A program made the translations under genes and the position numbers. A stretch of DNA of 64,000 nucleotides from Williamsia muralis NBRC 105860 (GTDB lineage Bacteria; Actinomycetota; Actinomycetes; Mycobacteriales; Mycobacteriaceae): NCBI RefSeq assembly GCF_001598915.1, contig NZ_BDAP01000001.1, positions 124,001 through 188,000 on the forward strand, in the 5' to 3' direction. Each line of letters begins with the position of its first letter. Positions within the stretch are counted from its first letter, which is position 1. Below, one piece after another: positions 46,097 to 56,983 of this stretch. The notes beneath the pieces are model-generated. The model did no database searches, was not told the DNA's origin, and worked only from the letters and a program-made list of their open reading frames with translations.

Positions 46097-46221
46097 GCCC
46101 GACGGACCGGATCGAGCGCATTTTGCGCTGATCAGGTGCGGAAGTATCGTCTACTGCCGAGCCGGGCCCGTAAGGCATGGGCGACGACCACCGGGCATGT
46201 TCGACAACCAGGAGACTTGCG

Positions 46222-47217
46222 ATGACTTCAGCCGAGGCCGCACCGGGCCCCCGTAAGTTCCGGTTCGGAGCGGGTGGCGAGGGCAACCGTGACGAGGGTG
46301 GGGCGCGTAAGTTCGTCAAACTCGCGCAGACCGCCGAGGAGTACGGGTTCGACACGTTCGCCGTGCCCGACCATCTGGGCAATCAGGTGGGGCCGCTCGC
46401 GGCCCTCGGTGCACTCAGCCAGGCCACCGACCGGATCCGGCTTGCCACGTCGGTGCTGGCCAACGGTTACCGGCATCCGGCCCTGCTGGCCAAAGAGGCC
46501 ACCACCATCGACGTGCTGTCCAAGGGCCGCCTGGAGCTGGGGATCGGCGCGGGATGGATGAAAGAGGAGTTCGACAAGGCCGGCATCGAGTTCGAGTCGC
46601 CCGGCGTCCGGATCCGCAGGCTCGATGAGTCGCTGACCATCCTCGACGGACTCCTGCGCGGCGAGGAGGTCAACTTCTCCGGCGAGTTCTACAACATCAA
46701 GGGTCTGGTCGGCAGTCCCCGTCCGCGGCAGGGTCCCCGGCCTCCGATCGCGGTCGGCGGCGGTGGGCCGAAGATGCTCGCGCTTGCCGCCAAGCACGCC
46801 GACATCATCTCGGTCGCGACGGGCACCACGCCCGACGGCCGGCTGCGGCTGTCCGACATGACGATGGAGAAGACCATCGAGCGTGTGGACCGCATCCGGC
46901 AGGCAGCCGGCGACAGGTTCGACGAGATCGAACTCAACTGGACAATCGCCACGATCGTGATCACCGACGATCGCGAGGCGACCGCGGAGATGGCGCTGGC
47001 CGCACTCGACCAGGGCTATCCGCCGAACATCGCCATGGACGTCAAGTTGTCGGTCGACGACATCCTGGCCTCGCCGTACCTTGCTTTCGGGTCGTTCGAG
47101 CAGATCGCCGACCAGATCCGCGAGGTGCGCAGGCGAACGTCCATGTCGTATGTCGGGGTGTTCCCGACGCAGATGGATGCCTTCGCACCGATCATTCCGA
47201 TACTCAAGGGCGAGTAG
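46222..47217 (+). CDS. LLM-class F420-dependent oxidoreductase
   Basis: This 331-residue TIM-barrel luciferase-like enzyme (TIGR03621-type) has DTFAVPDHLG, a conserved LGIGAGWMKEEF and PPIAVGGGGPKML as phosphate-binding segment for the F420 cofactor. CAGGAGA precedes ATG 46222. It sits between the cutinase and fadD32, where M. tuberculosis has no such gene to my knowledge. The substrate is unknown; participation in mycolate modification is only a positional guess. Confidence 0.82.
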   Translation: MTSAEAAPGPRKFRFGAGGEGNRDEGGARKFVKLAQTAEEYGFDTFAVPDHLGNQVGPLAALGALSQATDRIRLATSVLANGYRHPALLAKEATTIDVLSKGRLELGIGAGWMKEEFDKAGIEFESPGVRIRRLDESLTILDGLLRGEEVNFSGEFYNIKGLVGSPRPRQGPRPPIAVGGGGPKMLALAAKHADIISVATGTTPDGRLRLSDMTMEKTIERVDRIRQAAGDRFDEIELNWTIATIVITDDREATAEMALAALDQGYPPNIAMDVKLSVDDILASPYLAFGSFEQIADQIREVRRRTSMSYVGVFPTQMDAFAPIIPILKGE

Positions 47218-47535
47218 CCACATTCGTGGTCGCGGAAGCGTAGGTTGTCTCACGACCCGTACCCAAGGCGAGTGGTACTGGCCGGTAAGATGTGGAAGGT
47301 TTGGCTCGGGTCGGCGGCGACCGCGAGTCCTATTTGGCTTGACAAGAAAAGTAGGGAACGCTGTTGGAGACGAGGCGTGTGGCATCGATGAAGCACATGG
47401 TGCCGCGCGCTGAGCTCGACCGTTCACAGGTGACGCAAGCCGAACACAAGGTGGATCACCCCGCGGACGCACTGTCACGCAGGGCTGGTGACCAGATTTG
47501 TGTCAGGGGCGTCGAGGTCGCGATCAGGAGTACGA
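47218..47535. promoter_or_regulatory. Probable promoter region of the fadD32-pks13-accD4 operon
   Basis: This 318-bp gap precedes fadD32. TAAGAT at 47286-47291 is a good -10-like box without an obvious -35, and TTGACA at 47339-47344 is -35-like without a good -10 after it. No convincing small gene is present. Confidence 0.35.
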
Positions 47536-49434
47536 ATGAACAACGAGTTTGACCAGTTCTTGGACGAGAACGGAAATCTGTTCTTCGACGACGACGTGAC
47601 GCTGGTCGACTACGTGGAACGCAATGTCATCGAGCAGGCCGAGACACTCGCGTACCGCTTCATGGACTACAGCCGTGAACGCGATGGCGAGCCGATCGAC
47701 CTGACCTGGGCCGAGTTCGGCAAACGGCTTCGCGCCATCGCCGCGCGGCTGCAGCAGGTCACGCAGCCGGGCGACCGGGTGGCGATCCTGGCCCCGCAGT
47801 CGCTGGAGTACGTGATCGGCTTCTTCGGGTCGCTGTTCGCGGGCAACATCGCGGTTCCGCTGTTCTCGCCGGACGAGCCGGGTCACACCGACCGGCTCAC
47901 CGCTGTGCTCGCCGACTGCAAGCCGAGTGTGATCCTCACGGCAACCAAATCGGCCGAGGCCGTCCGTGACTTCTTCAAGCCGTTGCCCGCCAAGGAACGC
48001 CCCCGTGTCATCGCCGTCGATGCGGTTCCCGATTCGGTCGGCGACACGTGGGTCAAGCCGAAACCGGCCCTGCACGATGCGGCATATCTGCAGTACACCT
48101 CGGGTTCCACCCGGGTTCCCGCCGGCGTGGTCATCACCTATGAGTCGGTTGCCGCCAATGCACTGCAGATGATCGATGCGATCGAGTTCGACCACAACTC
48201 GCGCGGCGTCACGTGGCTGCCGATGTTCCACGACATGGGCCTGCTCACGGTCATCCTGCCCGCGCTGGGCGGCAAATACATCACCATCATGAGCCCGCAG
48301 GCGTTCGTGCGGCGGCCCGGCCGGTGGATCAAGGAACTGGCCGCCATCGCCGATGGTGCCGACACGTTCGCCGCCGCGCCCAACTTCGCGTTCGAGCACG
48401 CCGCGGTGCGTGGCGTCCCGAAGCCCGGCGAAAAGCTCGACCTGAGCAACGTCATCGGCCTGATCAACGGCAGCGAGCCGGTCACCGTCAGCTCGATGAA
48501 GAAGTTCAACGAGGCCTTCGGTCCGTATGGACTCCCGAAGACCGCCATCAAGCCCTCGTACGGGATGGCAGAAGCCACGCTGTTCGTGTCGTCGACCAAG
48601 CGCGAGAACGAGGCGAAGGTCATCTACGTCGATCGCACTGCCCTCAACGCGGGACAATTCAAGCTGGTCGACCAGGATGCGCCGGGTGCGGTGGCCCAGG
48701 TGTCGTGTGGACAGGTCTCGGTGAGCCAGTGGGCCGTGATCGTCGATTCCGAGACCGGTACTGAGCGTCCCGACGGCCACGTGGGTGAGATCTGGCTGCA
48801 CGGGATGAACATCGGCCACGGATACTGGGGTCGCCCGGAGGAGACCGAGGAGACGTTCAACAACACCCTCACCGCCCCACTGCCCGAGGGCAGCCGGAGC
48901 ATCGGCTCTCCCCAGGGCGCCAAGTGGATGAAGACCGGCGACTACGGCGTGTGGTTCGAGGACGAGCTGTACATCACCGGACGCGTCAAGGACCTGGTGA
49001 TCGTCGACGGCCGCAATCACTACCCGCAGGACCTGGAGTTCTCGGCGCAGGAAGCCAGCCAGGCTCTGCGTCCCGGCTTTGTTGCCGCGTTCGCCGTGCC
49101 TGCCAACGAACTGCCCGAGGTGGTGTTCCAGAACTCCGCCAGCGGACTCAAGTTCGACGCGGACGACGCATCCGAGCAGCTGGTGATCGTCGCGGAGCGC
49201 GGACCGGGCAAGAAGGTCGACCCACAAGAGGTGGCCGACACCGTGCGCGCCACGATCGCCCAGCGACACGGTGTGATGGCACGCGACGTGCTGATGGTTC
49301 CGGCGGGCTCGATCCCACGTACCTCCAGCGGCAAGATCGCCCGGCGGGCATGTAAGGCGGCGTACATCGACGGAACTCTGCGCGGTGGTTACCAGCAGAC
49401 GGCGTTCCCCGATGCGCCACACGAGAATCAATAG
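47536..49434 (+). CDS. fadD32: Long-chain fatty acyl-AMP ligase FadD32
   Basis: This 632-residue adenylate-forming enzyme activates the meromycolic acid as acyl-AMP and loads it on Pks13. It has [12 protein letters not shown] (A3), the FAAL-specific insertion region, [12 protein letters not shown] (A5), [20 protein letters not shown] (A7/A8) and GKIARRACK near the end. AGGAG precedes ATG 47536. Its stop is 13 bp from the pks13 start. The length equals the mycobacterial enzyme. Confidence 0.95.
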   Translation: MNNEFDQFLDENGNLFFDDDVTLVDYVERNVIEQAETLAYRFMDYSRERDGEPIDLTWAEFGKRLRAIAARLQQVTQPGDRVAILAPQSLEYVIGFFGSLFAGNIAVPLFSPDEPGHTDRLTAVLADCKPSVILTATKSAEAVRDFFKPLPAKERPRVIAVDAVPDSVGDTWVKPKPALHDAAYLQYTSGSTRVPAGVVITYESVAANALQMIDAIEFDHNSRGVTWLPMFHDMGLLTVILPALGGKYITIMSPQAFVRRPGRWIKELAAIADGADTFAAAPNFAFEHAAVRGVPKPGEKLDLSNVIGLINGSEPVTVSSMKKFNEAFGPYGLPKTAIKPSYGMAEATLFVSSTKRENEAKVIYVDRTALNAGQFKLVDQDAPGAVAQVSCGQVSVSQWAVIVDSETGTERPDGHVGEIWLHGMNIGHGYWGRPEETEETFNNTLTAPLPEGSRSIGSPQGAKWMKTGDYGVWFEDELYITGRVKDLVIVDGRNHYPQDLEFSAQEASQALRPGFVAAFAVPANELPEVVFQNSASGLKFDADDASEQLVIVAERGPGKKVDPQEVADTVRATIAQRHGVMARDVLMVPAGSIPRTSSGKIARRACKAAYIDGTLRGGYQQTAFPDAPHENQ

Positions 49435-49447
49435 TCTGGACTACCCG

Positions 49448-52400
49448 ATGCCTGAACTGAACAGTTCGACGAATGAGCCCCTGAACTCCGAGGACAAGCT
49501 GCCGGGGTCGAGTTTTGGTCCGGGTGACAGTAGTGGCGACGGTGAGTTGGATGTGTCGCCGGTGGGTGCGTCGACCGATTCAGGCGAAGAACGGCAGAAC
49601 GACGAGAAGGCCGGTGACCTGACGGTCTCGGAGCTTCGGGAGTGGCTGCGGCAGTGGGTCTCCGACACGACCGGACTGCCGGTCGACCAGGTCTCCGACG
49701 ATCGGCCGATGGAAGAGTTCGGCTTGTCCTCGCGTGACGCGGTTGCGTTGTCGGGCGACATCGAGGACAAGACCGGCATCATCCTCACCGCCACCGTCGC
49801 GTACCAGCATCCGACGATCGCGTCGCTGGCCAAGCGCATCATCGAGGGCGACCCGGATGCGGGCCGCGAGGACGATGACGACGACGATCTGTACAACCGC
49901 ACGCGAGGCCCGAACGACGACATCGCGATCGTCGGTGTGGCAACACGTTTCCCGAAGGCGGGCCACACCCCGGAATCCACCTGGGATCTGCTGATCAACG
50001 GCGGCGACGGCATCAGTGACCTGCCCGAGGACCGCTGGACCGAGTTCAAGTCGGATCCGCGGATCGCCAAGGTGCTCGACGAGGCCAACCTCAAGGGCGG
50101 CTACCTCGACGACGTCAAGGGCTTCGACGCCGACTTCTTCCAGATGTCGCCGCGCGAGGTCGAGATGGTGGACCCGCAGCAACGCCTCGCACTCGAATTG
50201 ACCTGGGAGGCACTAGAACACGCGCACATCCCGGCCAGCGACCTCAAGGGCGGCCAGGTCGGTGTGTTCATCGGCAGTTCCACCAACGACTACCAGATGC
50301 TGGCGGTCTCCGATCCCGAAGGCGCCGGCGAAACGGCCGCGTATGCGCTGACGGGTACCTCCACTTCCATTGTGGCGGGACGGGTTTCGTACTACTTCGA
50401 TTTCCGCGGGCCGTCCATCGCACTCGACACCGCTTGCTCCTCGTCGCTGGTCGCGGTGCACCAGGCAGTGCGCAGCCTGCGCAGCGGCGAGTCCGATGTC
50501 GCTCTCGCCGGCGGTGTCAACATGCTGATCACCCCGGCCGCGACGCTGGGGTTCGACTCGGTGGGTGTGCAGTCCAAAGACGGTTACATCAAGGCGTTCT
50601 CGTCCGACGCCGATGGCATGATCCGCGCCGAGGGTGGCGGACTCGTCGTGCTGAAACGACTTTCCGATGCCCGCCGCGACGGTGACAACGTGCTCGCGGT
50701 GGTCGCGGGATCGGCCGTCAACTCCGACGGGCGCTCCAACGGACTGCCCGCCCCCAATCCCGAAGCTCAGGTTCAGGTGCTGCGCAGCGCCTACATCGAC
50801 GCTGCCATCAATCCGCGCGACGTCGACTACATCGAGGCGCACGGCACGGGAACCATTCTCGGCGACCCCATCGAGGCGGACGCACTCGGTCGTGTGCTCG
50901 GCAAGGGGCGCGATGCGGCCAAGCCGACGCTGCTCGGCTCGGCGAAGACCAACTTCGGCCATCTCGAAGCCGGTGCAGGTTCCGCAGGCCTGATCAAGCT
51001 GATCCTTGCCCTCCAAGAGGACAAGCTCCCGCCGTCGCTGCATTACGCCGGCCCCAATCCGTACATCCAGTTCGACGCGCTGCGGCTCAGTGTTGTCACC
51101 GAGCCGGCTGATTGGCCCAGGTACTCCGGCCGCGCCATCGCGGGTGTCTCTGGATTCGGGTTCGGCGGCACCAACGCACACGTGGTGGTCCGAGAGGTGA
51201 CGCCAGAAGACCTGAGGGAACCCGCCGCAGAGGTCATCGACGAGCCGGTTGCCGCCCAGGCCACGGTCGCCGACTTCCTCGATGAGGACGACGACCTCGA
51301 CGAGTTCCTCACCGACGCCGAACGCGCCGCGTTGGGCCAGCTCGCGGCCACACCGGCGAAAACCGAAGAGCCGCAAGCCAAGGAGGACCCGGCAGAAGGA
51401 TTCGCGCCGTGCCGGGCCGAGGGTTCGGTTGTCCCGCTGGTGGTCTCGGGGTTCCTTCCGTCGCGTCGCCGCAAGACCGCCGCCGACCTCGCCGACTGGC
51501 TCGAGACCGACGCTGCGAAGAACACGCCGCTCGTCGACATCGGGCGGGCCCTGGCACACCGCAACCACGGACGTACCCGATCGGTGGTGATGGCCCGCAC
51601 GCACGAGGACGCGCTCAAGGGCATGCGGGCGGTCGCTGACAACAAGAACAGCCCGCTCGTCTTCACTTGTGACTCACCGGATTCGGCGTCGCCCGTGTGG
51701 CTGTTGTCCGGCTTCGGTTCGCAACACCGCAAGATGGGCAAGCAGCTCTACACCGAGAATCCGGTGTTCGCCGCAGCGGTCGACAAGGTCGACAAGCTGA
51801 TCGTCGATGAGCTCGGCTACTCGATCGTCGAGCAGTTCCTCGACGATTCGGTGGCCTACGAGATCGAGACGTCGCAGATCGGGATCTTCACCATCCAGAT
51901 CGGCCTGGCCGAGTTGCTCCGCCACCATGGTGCGGATGCCGGTGTGGTTGTCGGACATTCGATGGGTGAGGCAGCAGGCGCCTACATCACCGGTGGTCTG
52001 TCCCTCGAGGACGCCGTCCGGGTCATCTGCCAGCGGTCGCGGCTGATGGGCGAGGCCGAGGCGCAGCTGACCGGCGACGACATCCGGCTGATGGCTCTGG
52101 TGGAGTACAGCGCCGATGACATCACCGGTGTGCTCGCCGACTATCCCGATCTCGAGATCTGCGTGTACGCAGCACCCACCCACACCGTCATCGGCGGTCC
52201 TGAACCGCAGGTCGACGCCATCGTGGCGCGGGCTGAGAGCGAGGGCAAACTCGGGCGAAAACTCGCCACGAAGGGTGCCAGCCACACGTCCCAGACCGAC
52301 CCGTTGCTCGGTGAACTCGCCTACGAGCTCACCGGCATCGAGCCGCGTTCGCCCAAGATCGGCTTCTACAGCTCGGTCGACCGCGAGACCTTCTACCGGC

Positions 52401-54778
52401 CGGGCAGCGAGCCGGTGCACGCCGTGGAGTACTGGACCAAGGGCCTGCGGCACAGCGTGTGGTTCTCGCAGGCCGTCGCCAAGGCCGTCGAGAACGGGCA
52501 CACCACGTTCCTCGAGCTGTCGCCGAACCCCGCGGTGTTGATTTCCGTTGCCGCCGTGACCTTCTCGGTCGGCATCCACAACGCCGAACTGATCGAGACG
52601 TTGCGCCGCAAGGAAGACGAGAGTCACGGCGTGATCAACGCGCTGATGAAGCTCTACGTCCACGGTCATGCCGTCGACGTCGGATCATTGTTCGGTAAGG
52701 GCGATTTCGCCGAGATCCCGCGGACCCGGTTCGAACGCAAGCCGTACTGGCTGACCGCGAACATCTCGGCCGGGTCGGGCGATTCCCGGATCCCGGGATC
52801 GCACGTGGCCCTTCCCGACGGTCGCCACGTCTGGCAGGTGTCGGCATCGGCGGCATCCGACCTCACCGAACTCGTCAGAGTTGCTGCGTCGCAAGTGCTT
52901 TCCGATGTAGCGGTGACTGCGGTGCTCCCGCACGGTGAGCCGGTGGGCGCCTCGACGCTGACCACCACCTTGGCACCTCACCCGGGCGGTGGCGCGCTGC
53001 AAGTGCATGCTGCCGAGGGCACCTCGTTCCGGTTGCTGCTTGACGCCGTGGTGGTCTCCGGTGGACCGGCTGCGGCCGCCGTCCAGGCGGCCCCCGCCAC
53101 CGCGCCTGTGACGGCCGAGCAGTCCGGGTTCGTCGACAACACGCTGGTGACCGAACCGGAGATCAGCGATGAGATCGGCGCCCGGTGGGATCCGGCCTCC
53201 GGCGAGACCGTCGACGACCGGCTGGCACAGATCGTCGCAGAGTCGATGGGTTACGAGGCCGAGGATCTCCCTCGTGAGATCCCGCTGATCGAGCTGGGTC
53301 TGGATTCGTTGATGGCCATGCGCATCAAGAACCGTGCGGAGTGGGAGTTCGACATCCCGCAGCTGCAGCTGCAGGCGATGCGCGACGCCAACCTCCAAGA
53401 CGTGGTCAAGTTCGTCACCTACGCCGTGGAGCACCGCGACGAGGTGGAGGCGCTGGCCGCCGATGCAGCGGGCAAGGGTGAATTGGACACCGCCGCTTTG
53501 GCCGAACTGATCAACTCCGAAGGAACCAAGACCGACGAGTCCCAGCCCGTCGAGCCCCAGGCCGAAGCGCCTCTCGAAACATCCGCACCCGAAGAGGTTG
53601 TCGCCGAAGCGCATTCGGCGCCTGCCCCGGCTCAGCCGGCACCGGCACAAGCCCAGGCCGACAAGCCGAAGGCCAACCTGCAGAACGCGGCCGCGGTCGC
53701 TGCTGCGGCCGGTGCGGACGTCCCACCGCGAGATGCCGCCGAGCGTCTGACCTTCGGCGTGTGGGCCGTGGTGACCGGAAAGTCTGCCGGCGGCATCTTC
53801 AACCCCCTCCCGGTGCTCGACGACGAGACCGCGGAGAAGTTGACGGCGCGGTTGTCCGAACGTGCGGGCGGCGAACTCGACATCGAGGACGTCATCGACG
53901 CCGACAACATCGAGACTATGTCGAACTACGTGCGTGAGCATCTCGAGGGTGGGTTGGTGGACGGCTTCGTCCGCTACCTCCGGACCCCCGAGAACTCAGA
54001 CCGCACACCGGTGCTGGTGTTCCACCCGGCCGGTGGCTCCACCGCCGCGTACGAGCCGCTGCTCAAGCGACTGCCCGAGGACGTCCCGGTCATCGGATTC
54101 GACCGCGTCGAGGGGACCATCGAAGAACGGGTCCGCCAGTACTACCCGAAGCTGCGCGAGATCCAACCAAGCGGCCCGTACGTGCTGGTCGGCTGGTCTC
54201 TCGGCGGCGCCCTGGCATACGGATGCGCGCAGGTACTCGTCGAAGCCGGCGAAGAGGTCTCGTTTGTCGGCCTGATCGATGTGGTGCGCCCGGCCGAACC
54301 GGTCGAGGACACCCCGGAGACCAAGCGGGCCCGCCTCGAGCGGTACCTCGACTTCGCCAAGCGCACCTACGGTCTCGACGATGTGCCGATCCCGATGGAC
54401 CGCCTGGTGGAAGCCGACGACGACGGCCAGTTCAAGATCATCATGGAGATGCTGGCGATGAGTGACGCCAAGATCCCTGGTGGCATCATCGAACATCAGC
54501 GCACCAGCTTCCTCGACAACCGCGCGCTGTCGACGGTGGAGCCCTCGCGCTACGACGGCAAGGTGGTCCTCTACCGGGCCGACAAGATGCATGATGGCGC
54601 AATCGAACTCGAACCGCAGTGGGCAAAGATCGATGAAGACGGAAGATGGGGAGAGGTGGTCGACGATCTCGAGATCATCCATGTCGGAGGCGATCACCTG
54701 GCGATCATCGACGAACCCTACATCGGAAAAATCGGTGCCGATCTGACCGCACGGTTGGAAGAGCTCGCAAGAAAGTGA
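49448..54778 (+). CDS. pks13: Polyketide synthase Pks13 (mycolate condensase)
   Basis: This 1776-residue enzyme condenses meroacyl and carboxyacyl chains to make mycolic acid. Domains in order: N-terminal ACP (Ser95 in GLSS), ketosynthase (Cys330 in DTACSSS, then EAHGTGT and FGHLEAG), acyltransferase (Ser838 in GHSMGE), C-terminal ACP (Ser1287 in GLDSL), an Ala/Pro/Gln/Glu linker, and thioesterase (Ser1584 in GWSLGG). The length is close to the 1733 aa of M. tuberculosis Pks13. ATG 49448 is chosen; an earlier ATG at 49412 would overlap fadD32. The ribosome-binding site is weak. Confidence 0.96.
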   Translation: MPELNSSTNEPLNSEDKLPGSSFGPGDSSGDGELDVSPVGASTDSGEERQNDEKAGDLTVSELREWLRQWVSDTTGLPVDQVSDDRPMEEFGLSSRDAVALSGDIEDKTGIILTATVAYQHPTIASLAKRIIEGDPDAGREDDDDDDLYNRTRGPNDDIAIVGVATRFPKAGHTPESTWDLLINGGDGISDLPEDRWTEFKSDPRIAKVLDEANLKGGYLDDVKGFDADFFQMSPREVEMVDPQQRLALELTWEALEHAHIPASDLKGGQVGVFIGSSTNDYQMLAVSDPEGAGETAAYALTGTSTSIVAGRVSYYFDFRGPSIALDTACSSSLVAVHQAVRSLRSGESDVALAGGVNMLITPAATLGFDSVGVQSKDGYIKAFSSDADGMIRAEGGGLVVLKRLSDARRDGDNVLAVVAGSAVNSDGRSNGLPAPNPEAQVQVLRSAYIDAAINPRDVDYIEAHGTGTILGDPIEADALGRVLGKGRDAAKPTLLGSAKTNFGHLEAGAGSAGLIKLILALQEDKLPPSLHYAGPNPYIQFDALRLSVVTEPADWPRYSGRAIAGVSGFGFGGTNAHVVVREVTPEDLREPAAEVIDEPVAAQATVADFLDEDDDLDEFLTDAERAALGQLAATPAKTEEPQAKEDPAEGFAPCRAEGSVVPLVVSGFLPSRRRKTAADLADWLETDAAKNTPLVDIGRALAHRNHGRTRSVVMARTHEDALKGMRAVADNKNSPLVFTCDSPDSASPVWLLSGFGSQHRKMGKQLYTENPVFAAAVDKVDKLIVDELGYSIVEQFLDDSVAYEIETSQIGIFTIQIGLAELLRHHGADAGVVVGHSMGEAAGAYITGGLSLEDAVRVICQRSRLMGEAEAQLTGDDIRLMALVEYSADDITGVLADYPDLEICVYAAPTHTVIGGPEPQVDAIVARAESEGKLGRKLATKGASHTSQTDPLLGELAYELTGIEPRSPKIGFYSSVDRETFYRPGSEPVHAVEYWTKGLRHSVWFSQAVAKAVENGHTTFLELSPNPAVLISVAAVTFSVGIHNAELIETLRRKEDESHGVINALMKLYVHGHAVDVGSLFGKGDFAEIPRTRFERKPYWLTANISAGSGDSRIPGSHVALPDGRHVWQVSASAASDLTELVRVAASQVLSDVAVTAVLPHGEPVGASTLTTTLAPHPGGGALQVHAAEGTSFRLLLDAVVVSGGPAAAAVQAAPATAPVTAEQSGFVDNTLVTEPEISDEIGARWDPASGETVDDRLAQIVAESMGYEAEDLPREIPLIELGLDSLMAMRIKNRAEWEFDIPQLQLQAMRDANLQDVVKFVTYAVEHRDEVEALAADAAGKGELDTAALAELINSEGTKTDESQPVEPQAEAPLETSAPEEVVAEAHSAPAPAQPAPAQAQADKPKANLQNAAAVAAAAGADVPPRDAAERLTFGVWAVVTGKSAGGIFNPLPVLDDETAEKLTARLSERAGGELDIEDVIDADNIETMSNYVREHLEGGLVDGFVRYLRTPENSDRTPVLVFHPAGGSTAAYEPLLKRLPEDVPVIGFDRVEGTIEERVRQYYPKLREIQPSGPYVLVGWSLGGALAYGCAQVLVEAGEEVSFVGLIDVVRPAEPVEDTPETKRARLERYLDFAKRTYGLDDVPIPMDRLVEADDDGQFKIIMEMLAMSDAKIPGGIIEHQRTSFLDNRALSTVEPSRYDGKVVLYRADKMHDGAIELEPQWAKIDEDGRWGEVVDDLEIIHVGGDHLAIIDEPYIGKIGADLTARLEELARK

Positions 54779-54784
54779 CCCAGA

Positions 54785-56335
54785 TTGACTGACACCACCG
54801 CCGGCAAGCTCAAGGAACTTCGCGAGAAGCTCGAGGCGGCAAAAGAACCCGGCGGCGAGCGGGCGGTCGCGAAGAGGGCTGCCAAAGGCATCGCCTCGCC
54901 TCGCGAACGACTGGACATGTTGTTCGACCCCGGCACCTTTGTCGAGTTCGGCCGACTCGCCAAGATGCCCGGCGCCGCGGACAGCGGCTACGGCGATGGT
55001 GTGGTGACCGGGCACGGCCTGGTCAACGGCCGTCCGGTCGCGGCGTTCTCGCACGACCAGACGGTGTTCGGCGGCACGGTCGGTGAGATGTTCGGCCGCA
55101 AGGTCTCGGCCATCATGGAGTGGGCAGGCAAGATCGGCTGCCCGATGGTCGGCATCAACGACTCCGCCGGCGCCCGTATCCAGGACGCGGTCACATCGCT
55201 GGCCTGGTACGCGGAGATGGGCCGTCGCAACGACTTGTTGTCGGGGCTGGCGCCGCAGGTCTCGATCATCCTCGGCAAGTGTGCAGGGGGCGCGGTGTAC
55301 ACCCCCGCGAACACCGACATCCTCGTCGGCGTCAAGGACGAGAGCTACATGTTCGTCACCGGGCCGGACATCCTCCGTGAGGTCAACGGCGAAGACGTCT
55401 CGGCCGAGGAACTCGGTGGCTCGTACAACCAGTCCAAGTGGGGCAACATCCACCACCTGGCCGATGACGAGAAGAGCGCATTCGAATGGGTGCGTGACTA
55501 TCTCGAGTACATGCCGTCCTCTTGCCACGAGAAGGCGCCGGTGATCAATCCAGGGCTCGAACCGGAGATCACCCCGAGCGACCTCTCACTCGACACCTTC
55601 ATGCCGAACAACGACAACACCGGCTACGACATGCGCGACATCATCCTGCGCGTGTTCGACGATGGTGCGTTCCATGAGGTCGCCGAGTTGTTCGCGCCCA
55701 ACATCATCACCGGCTACGCGCGGGTGGACGGTATCTCGGTGGGTGTGGTGGCCAATCAGCCGAACGTGATGGCCGGTGTGCTCGACACCGACTCGTCGGA
55801 GAAGGCCACTCGCTTCGTCCGAATCTGCAACGCGTACAACATCCCCCTGATCTTCCTGGTCGACACCCCGGGCATCCTCCCGGGCGTCGAGGAGGAGAAG
55901 AAGGGCACCATCCGGCGCTCGGGCAAGTTCCTGTTCGCCTACGTGGAGGCCGACGTCCCGAAAATCACCGTTGTGCTGCGCAAGGCATATGGCGGCGCCT
56001 ACGCGGTGATGGGTTGCAAGCAGCTCGGCGCCGACATCAACTTCGCGTGGCCCACAGCCAAGATCGCGGTGATGGGTGCGGAGTCCGCGGCCACCATCCT
56101 GACCCGGCGGCAGACCGAGAACGCGACGCCGGAGGAGGCTTCGAAGATCCGCAAGGACTTCGTCGACTTCTACAACACCATGATGGCGACTCCGTACCTC
56201 GCCGCCGAGCGGGGCTACATCGACGCCGTGATCGATCCGTCGAGTACTCGGTTGCAGCTGCGAAAAGCGTTGGCGCAGCTGAAGGACAAGCACATCCTGC
56301 GGTCGCCGCGTAAGCACTTCCTGATGCCGATCTAG
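54785..56335 (+). CDS. accD4: Acyl-CoA carboxylase beta subunit AccD4
   Basis: This 516-residue carboxyltransferase forms, with AccA3 and AccD5/AccE, the carboxylase that supplies the carboxyacyl-CoA extender for Pks13. Motifs include [25 protein letters not shown], the second-half [13 protein letters not shown] and [11 protein letters not shown], which form the acyl-CoA and biotin sites. The start is TTG 54785, 6 bp after the pks13 stop. It is the last gene of the operon and converges on the emb region. Confidence 0.95.
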   Translation: MTDTTAGKLKELREKLEAAKEPGGERAVAKRAAKGIASPRERLDMLFDPGTFVEFGRLAKMPGAADSGYGDGVVTGHGLVNGRPVAAFSHDQTVFGGTVGEMFGRKVSAIMEWAGKIGCPMVGINDSAGARIQDAVTSLAWYAEMGRRNDLLSGLAPQVSIILGKCAGGAVYTPANTDILVGVKDESYMFVTGPDILREVNGEDVSAEELGGSYNQSKWGNIHHLADDEKSAFEWVRDYLEYMPSSCHEKAPVINPGLEPEITPSDLSLDTFMPNNDNTGYDMRDIILRVFDDGAFHEVAELFAPNIITGYARVDGISVGVVANQPNVMAGVLDTDSSEKATRFVRICNAYNIPLIFLVDTPGILPGVEEEKKGTIRRSGKFLFAYVEADVPKITVVLRKAYGGAYAVMGCKQLGADINFAWPTAKIAVMGAESAATILTRRQTENATPEEASKIRKDFVDFYNTMMATPYLAAERGYIDAVIDPSSTRLQLRKALAQLKDKHILRSPRKHFLMPI

Positions 56336-56353
56336 ATCCTCCGCGTGTGGTGA

Positions 56354-56379
56354 CATCCTCCGGTTGCAACCGGAGGATG
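56354..56379. repeat. 12-bp palindrome after accD4 (CCTCCG/CGGAGG family)
   Basis: CATCCTCCGGTT, GC, AACCGGAGGATG forms a perfect hairpin just past the accD4 stop. Similar CCTCCG and CGGAGG units follow at 56390 and fill 56950-57152. It may work as a terminator or as a REP-like element. Confidence 0.7.
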
Positions 56380-56406
56380 TGGCTGCAGTCGGAGGGTGTG
56401 GGGGTT

Positions 56407-56931
56407 TCAGCTGTCGTCGTCGGGATGCCTGATGCCACCCGCGAGCATCACGCCGATGGCAAATCCGGCCACGGGGAACGCATACGCCCACCCGAAGCCG
56501 ATGTCGGGCAGCTGACCGTCACCCGAGACGAGTACGGCCTTGTGGGGGACCAGCCGTATCGTCGCCAGGATGGCTGCGCCACCGAGCGTGCAGCCCGCGA
56601 CCGTCGTCAGACTGAGCACCTCACTTCGGGCGCTCGGACCGAGCCGCGCGGTGAAGCGCTCGGTGGCCCAGCCGAGCAGACCCGCGCAGATCGCGAAGGC
56701 GGCCGGGATCAGCCAGACCCAGCCCGGCACGTGGAGGGCGAGGTCGCGGCCGGACGGCACGTGCACCTTGGTCGACGACTCCGTGATCCCGGGAGTGATG
56801 AAGTACCAGCCGAGGACCGCGACGAACCCGAAGCCCAGACCGATGACGGCGGCACGCAACCACGTTGTGCGCCACAGGCGTAGTACAGCTGGCGTGGACC
56901 GGACCGTTCCCATCCTCATACCGTTGCACAC
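56407..56931 (-). CDS. Small integral membrane protein (DUF2567-like)
   Basis: This 174-residue protein has four predicted membrane helices (near residues 27-46, 70-90, 107-127 and 147-167) and a conserved-looking GWVWLIPAAFAICAG. It resembles the actinobacterial DUF2567 family; the match is by eye. Start options are GTG 56931, ATG 56919 or ATG 56913; no clear ribosome-binding site decides. It lies between accD4 and the last emb gene, separated from both by CCTCCG-type repeats. No function is known. Confidence 0.6.
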   Translation of the reverse strand: MCNGMRMGTVRSTPAVLRLWRTTWLRAAVIGLGFGFVAVLGWYFITPGITESSTKVHVPSGRDLALHVPGWVWLIPAAFAICAGLLGWATERFTARLGPSARSEVLSLTTVAGCTLGGAAILATIRLVPHKAVLVSGDGQLPDIGFGWAYAFPVAGFAIGVMLAGGIRHPDDDS

Positions 56932-56983
56932 AGCCGCCCCGCGACGCCGCAGATCCTCCCGCTGCAGTCACTTCCTCCGGCTC

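Noticed and set aside
47339-47362. TTGACA as a housekeeping promoter of fadD32
   Set aside because: No TANNNT-like box follows at 16-18 bp, so it cannot be called with confidence.
47364-47552. Small ORF in the fadD32 leader
   Set aside because: It has no ribosome-binding site or domain, and it runs into fadD32 in another frame.
47524-49431. Open frame of 635 codons antisense to fadD32
   Set aside because: It mirrors the fadD32 codons, has Arg/His/Val-rich unnatural composition, and shows no recognisable domain. It is a GC-rich shadow frame.
50213-51604. Open frame of 463 codons antisense to pks13
   Set aside because: It lies wholly within the ketosynthase-coding region and has shadow-type composition.
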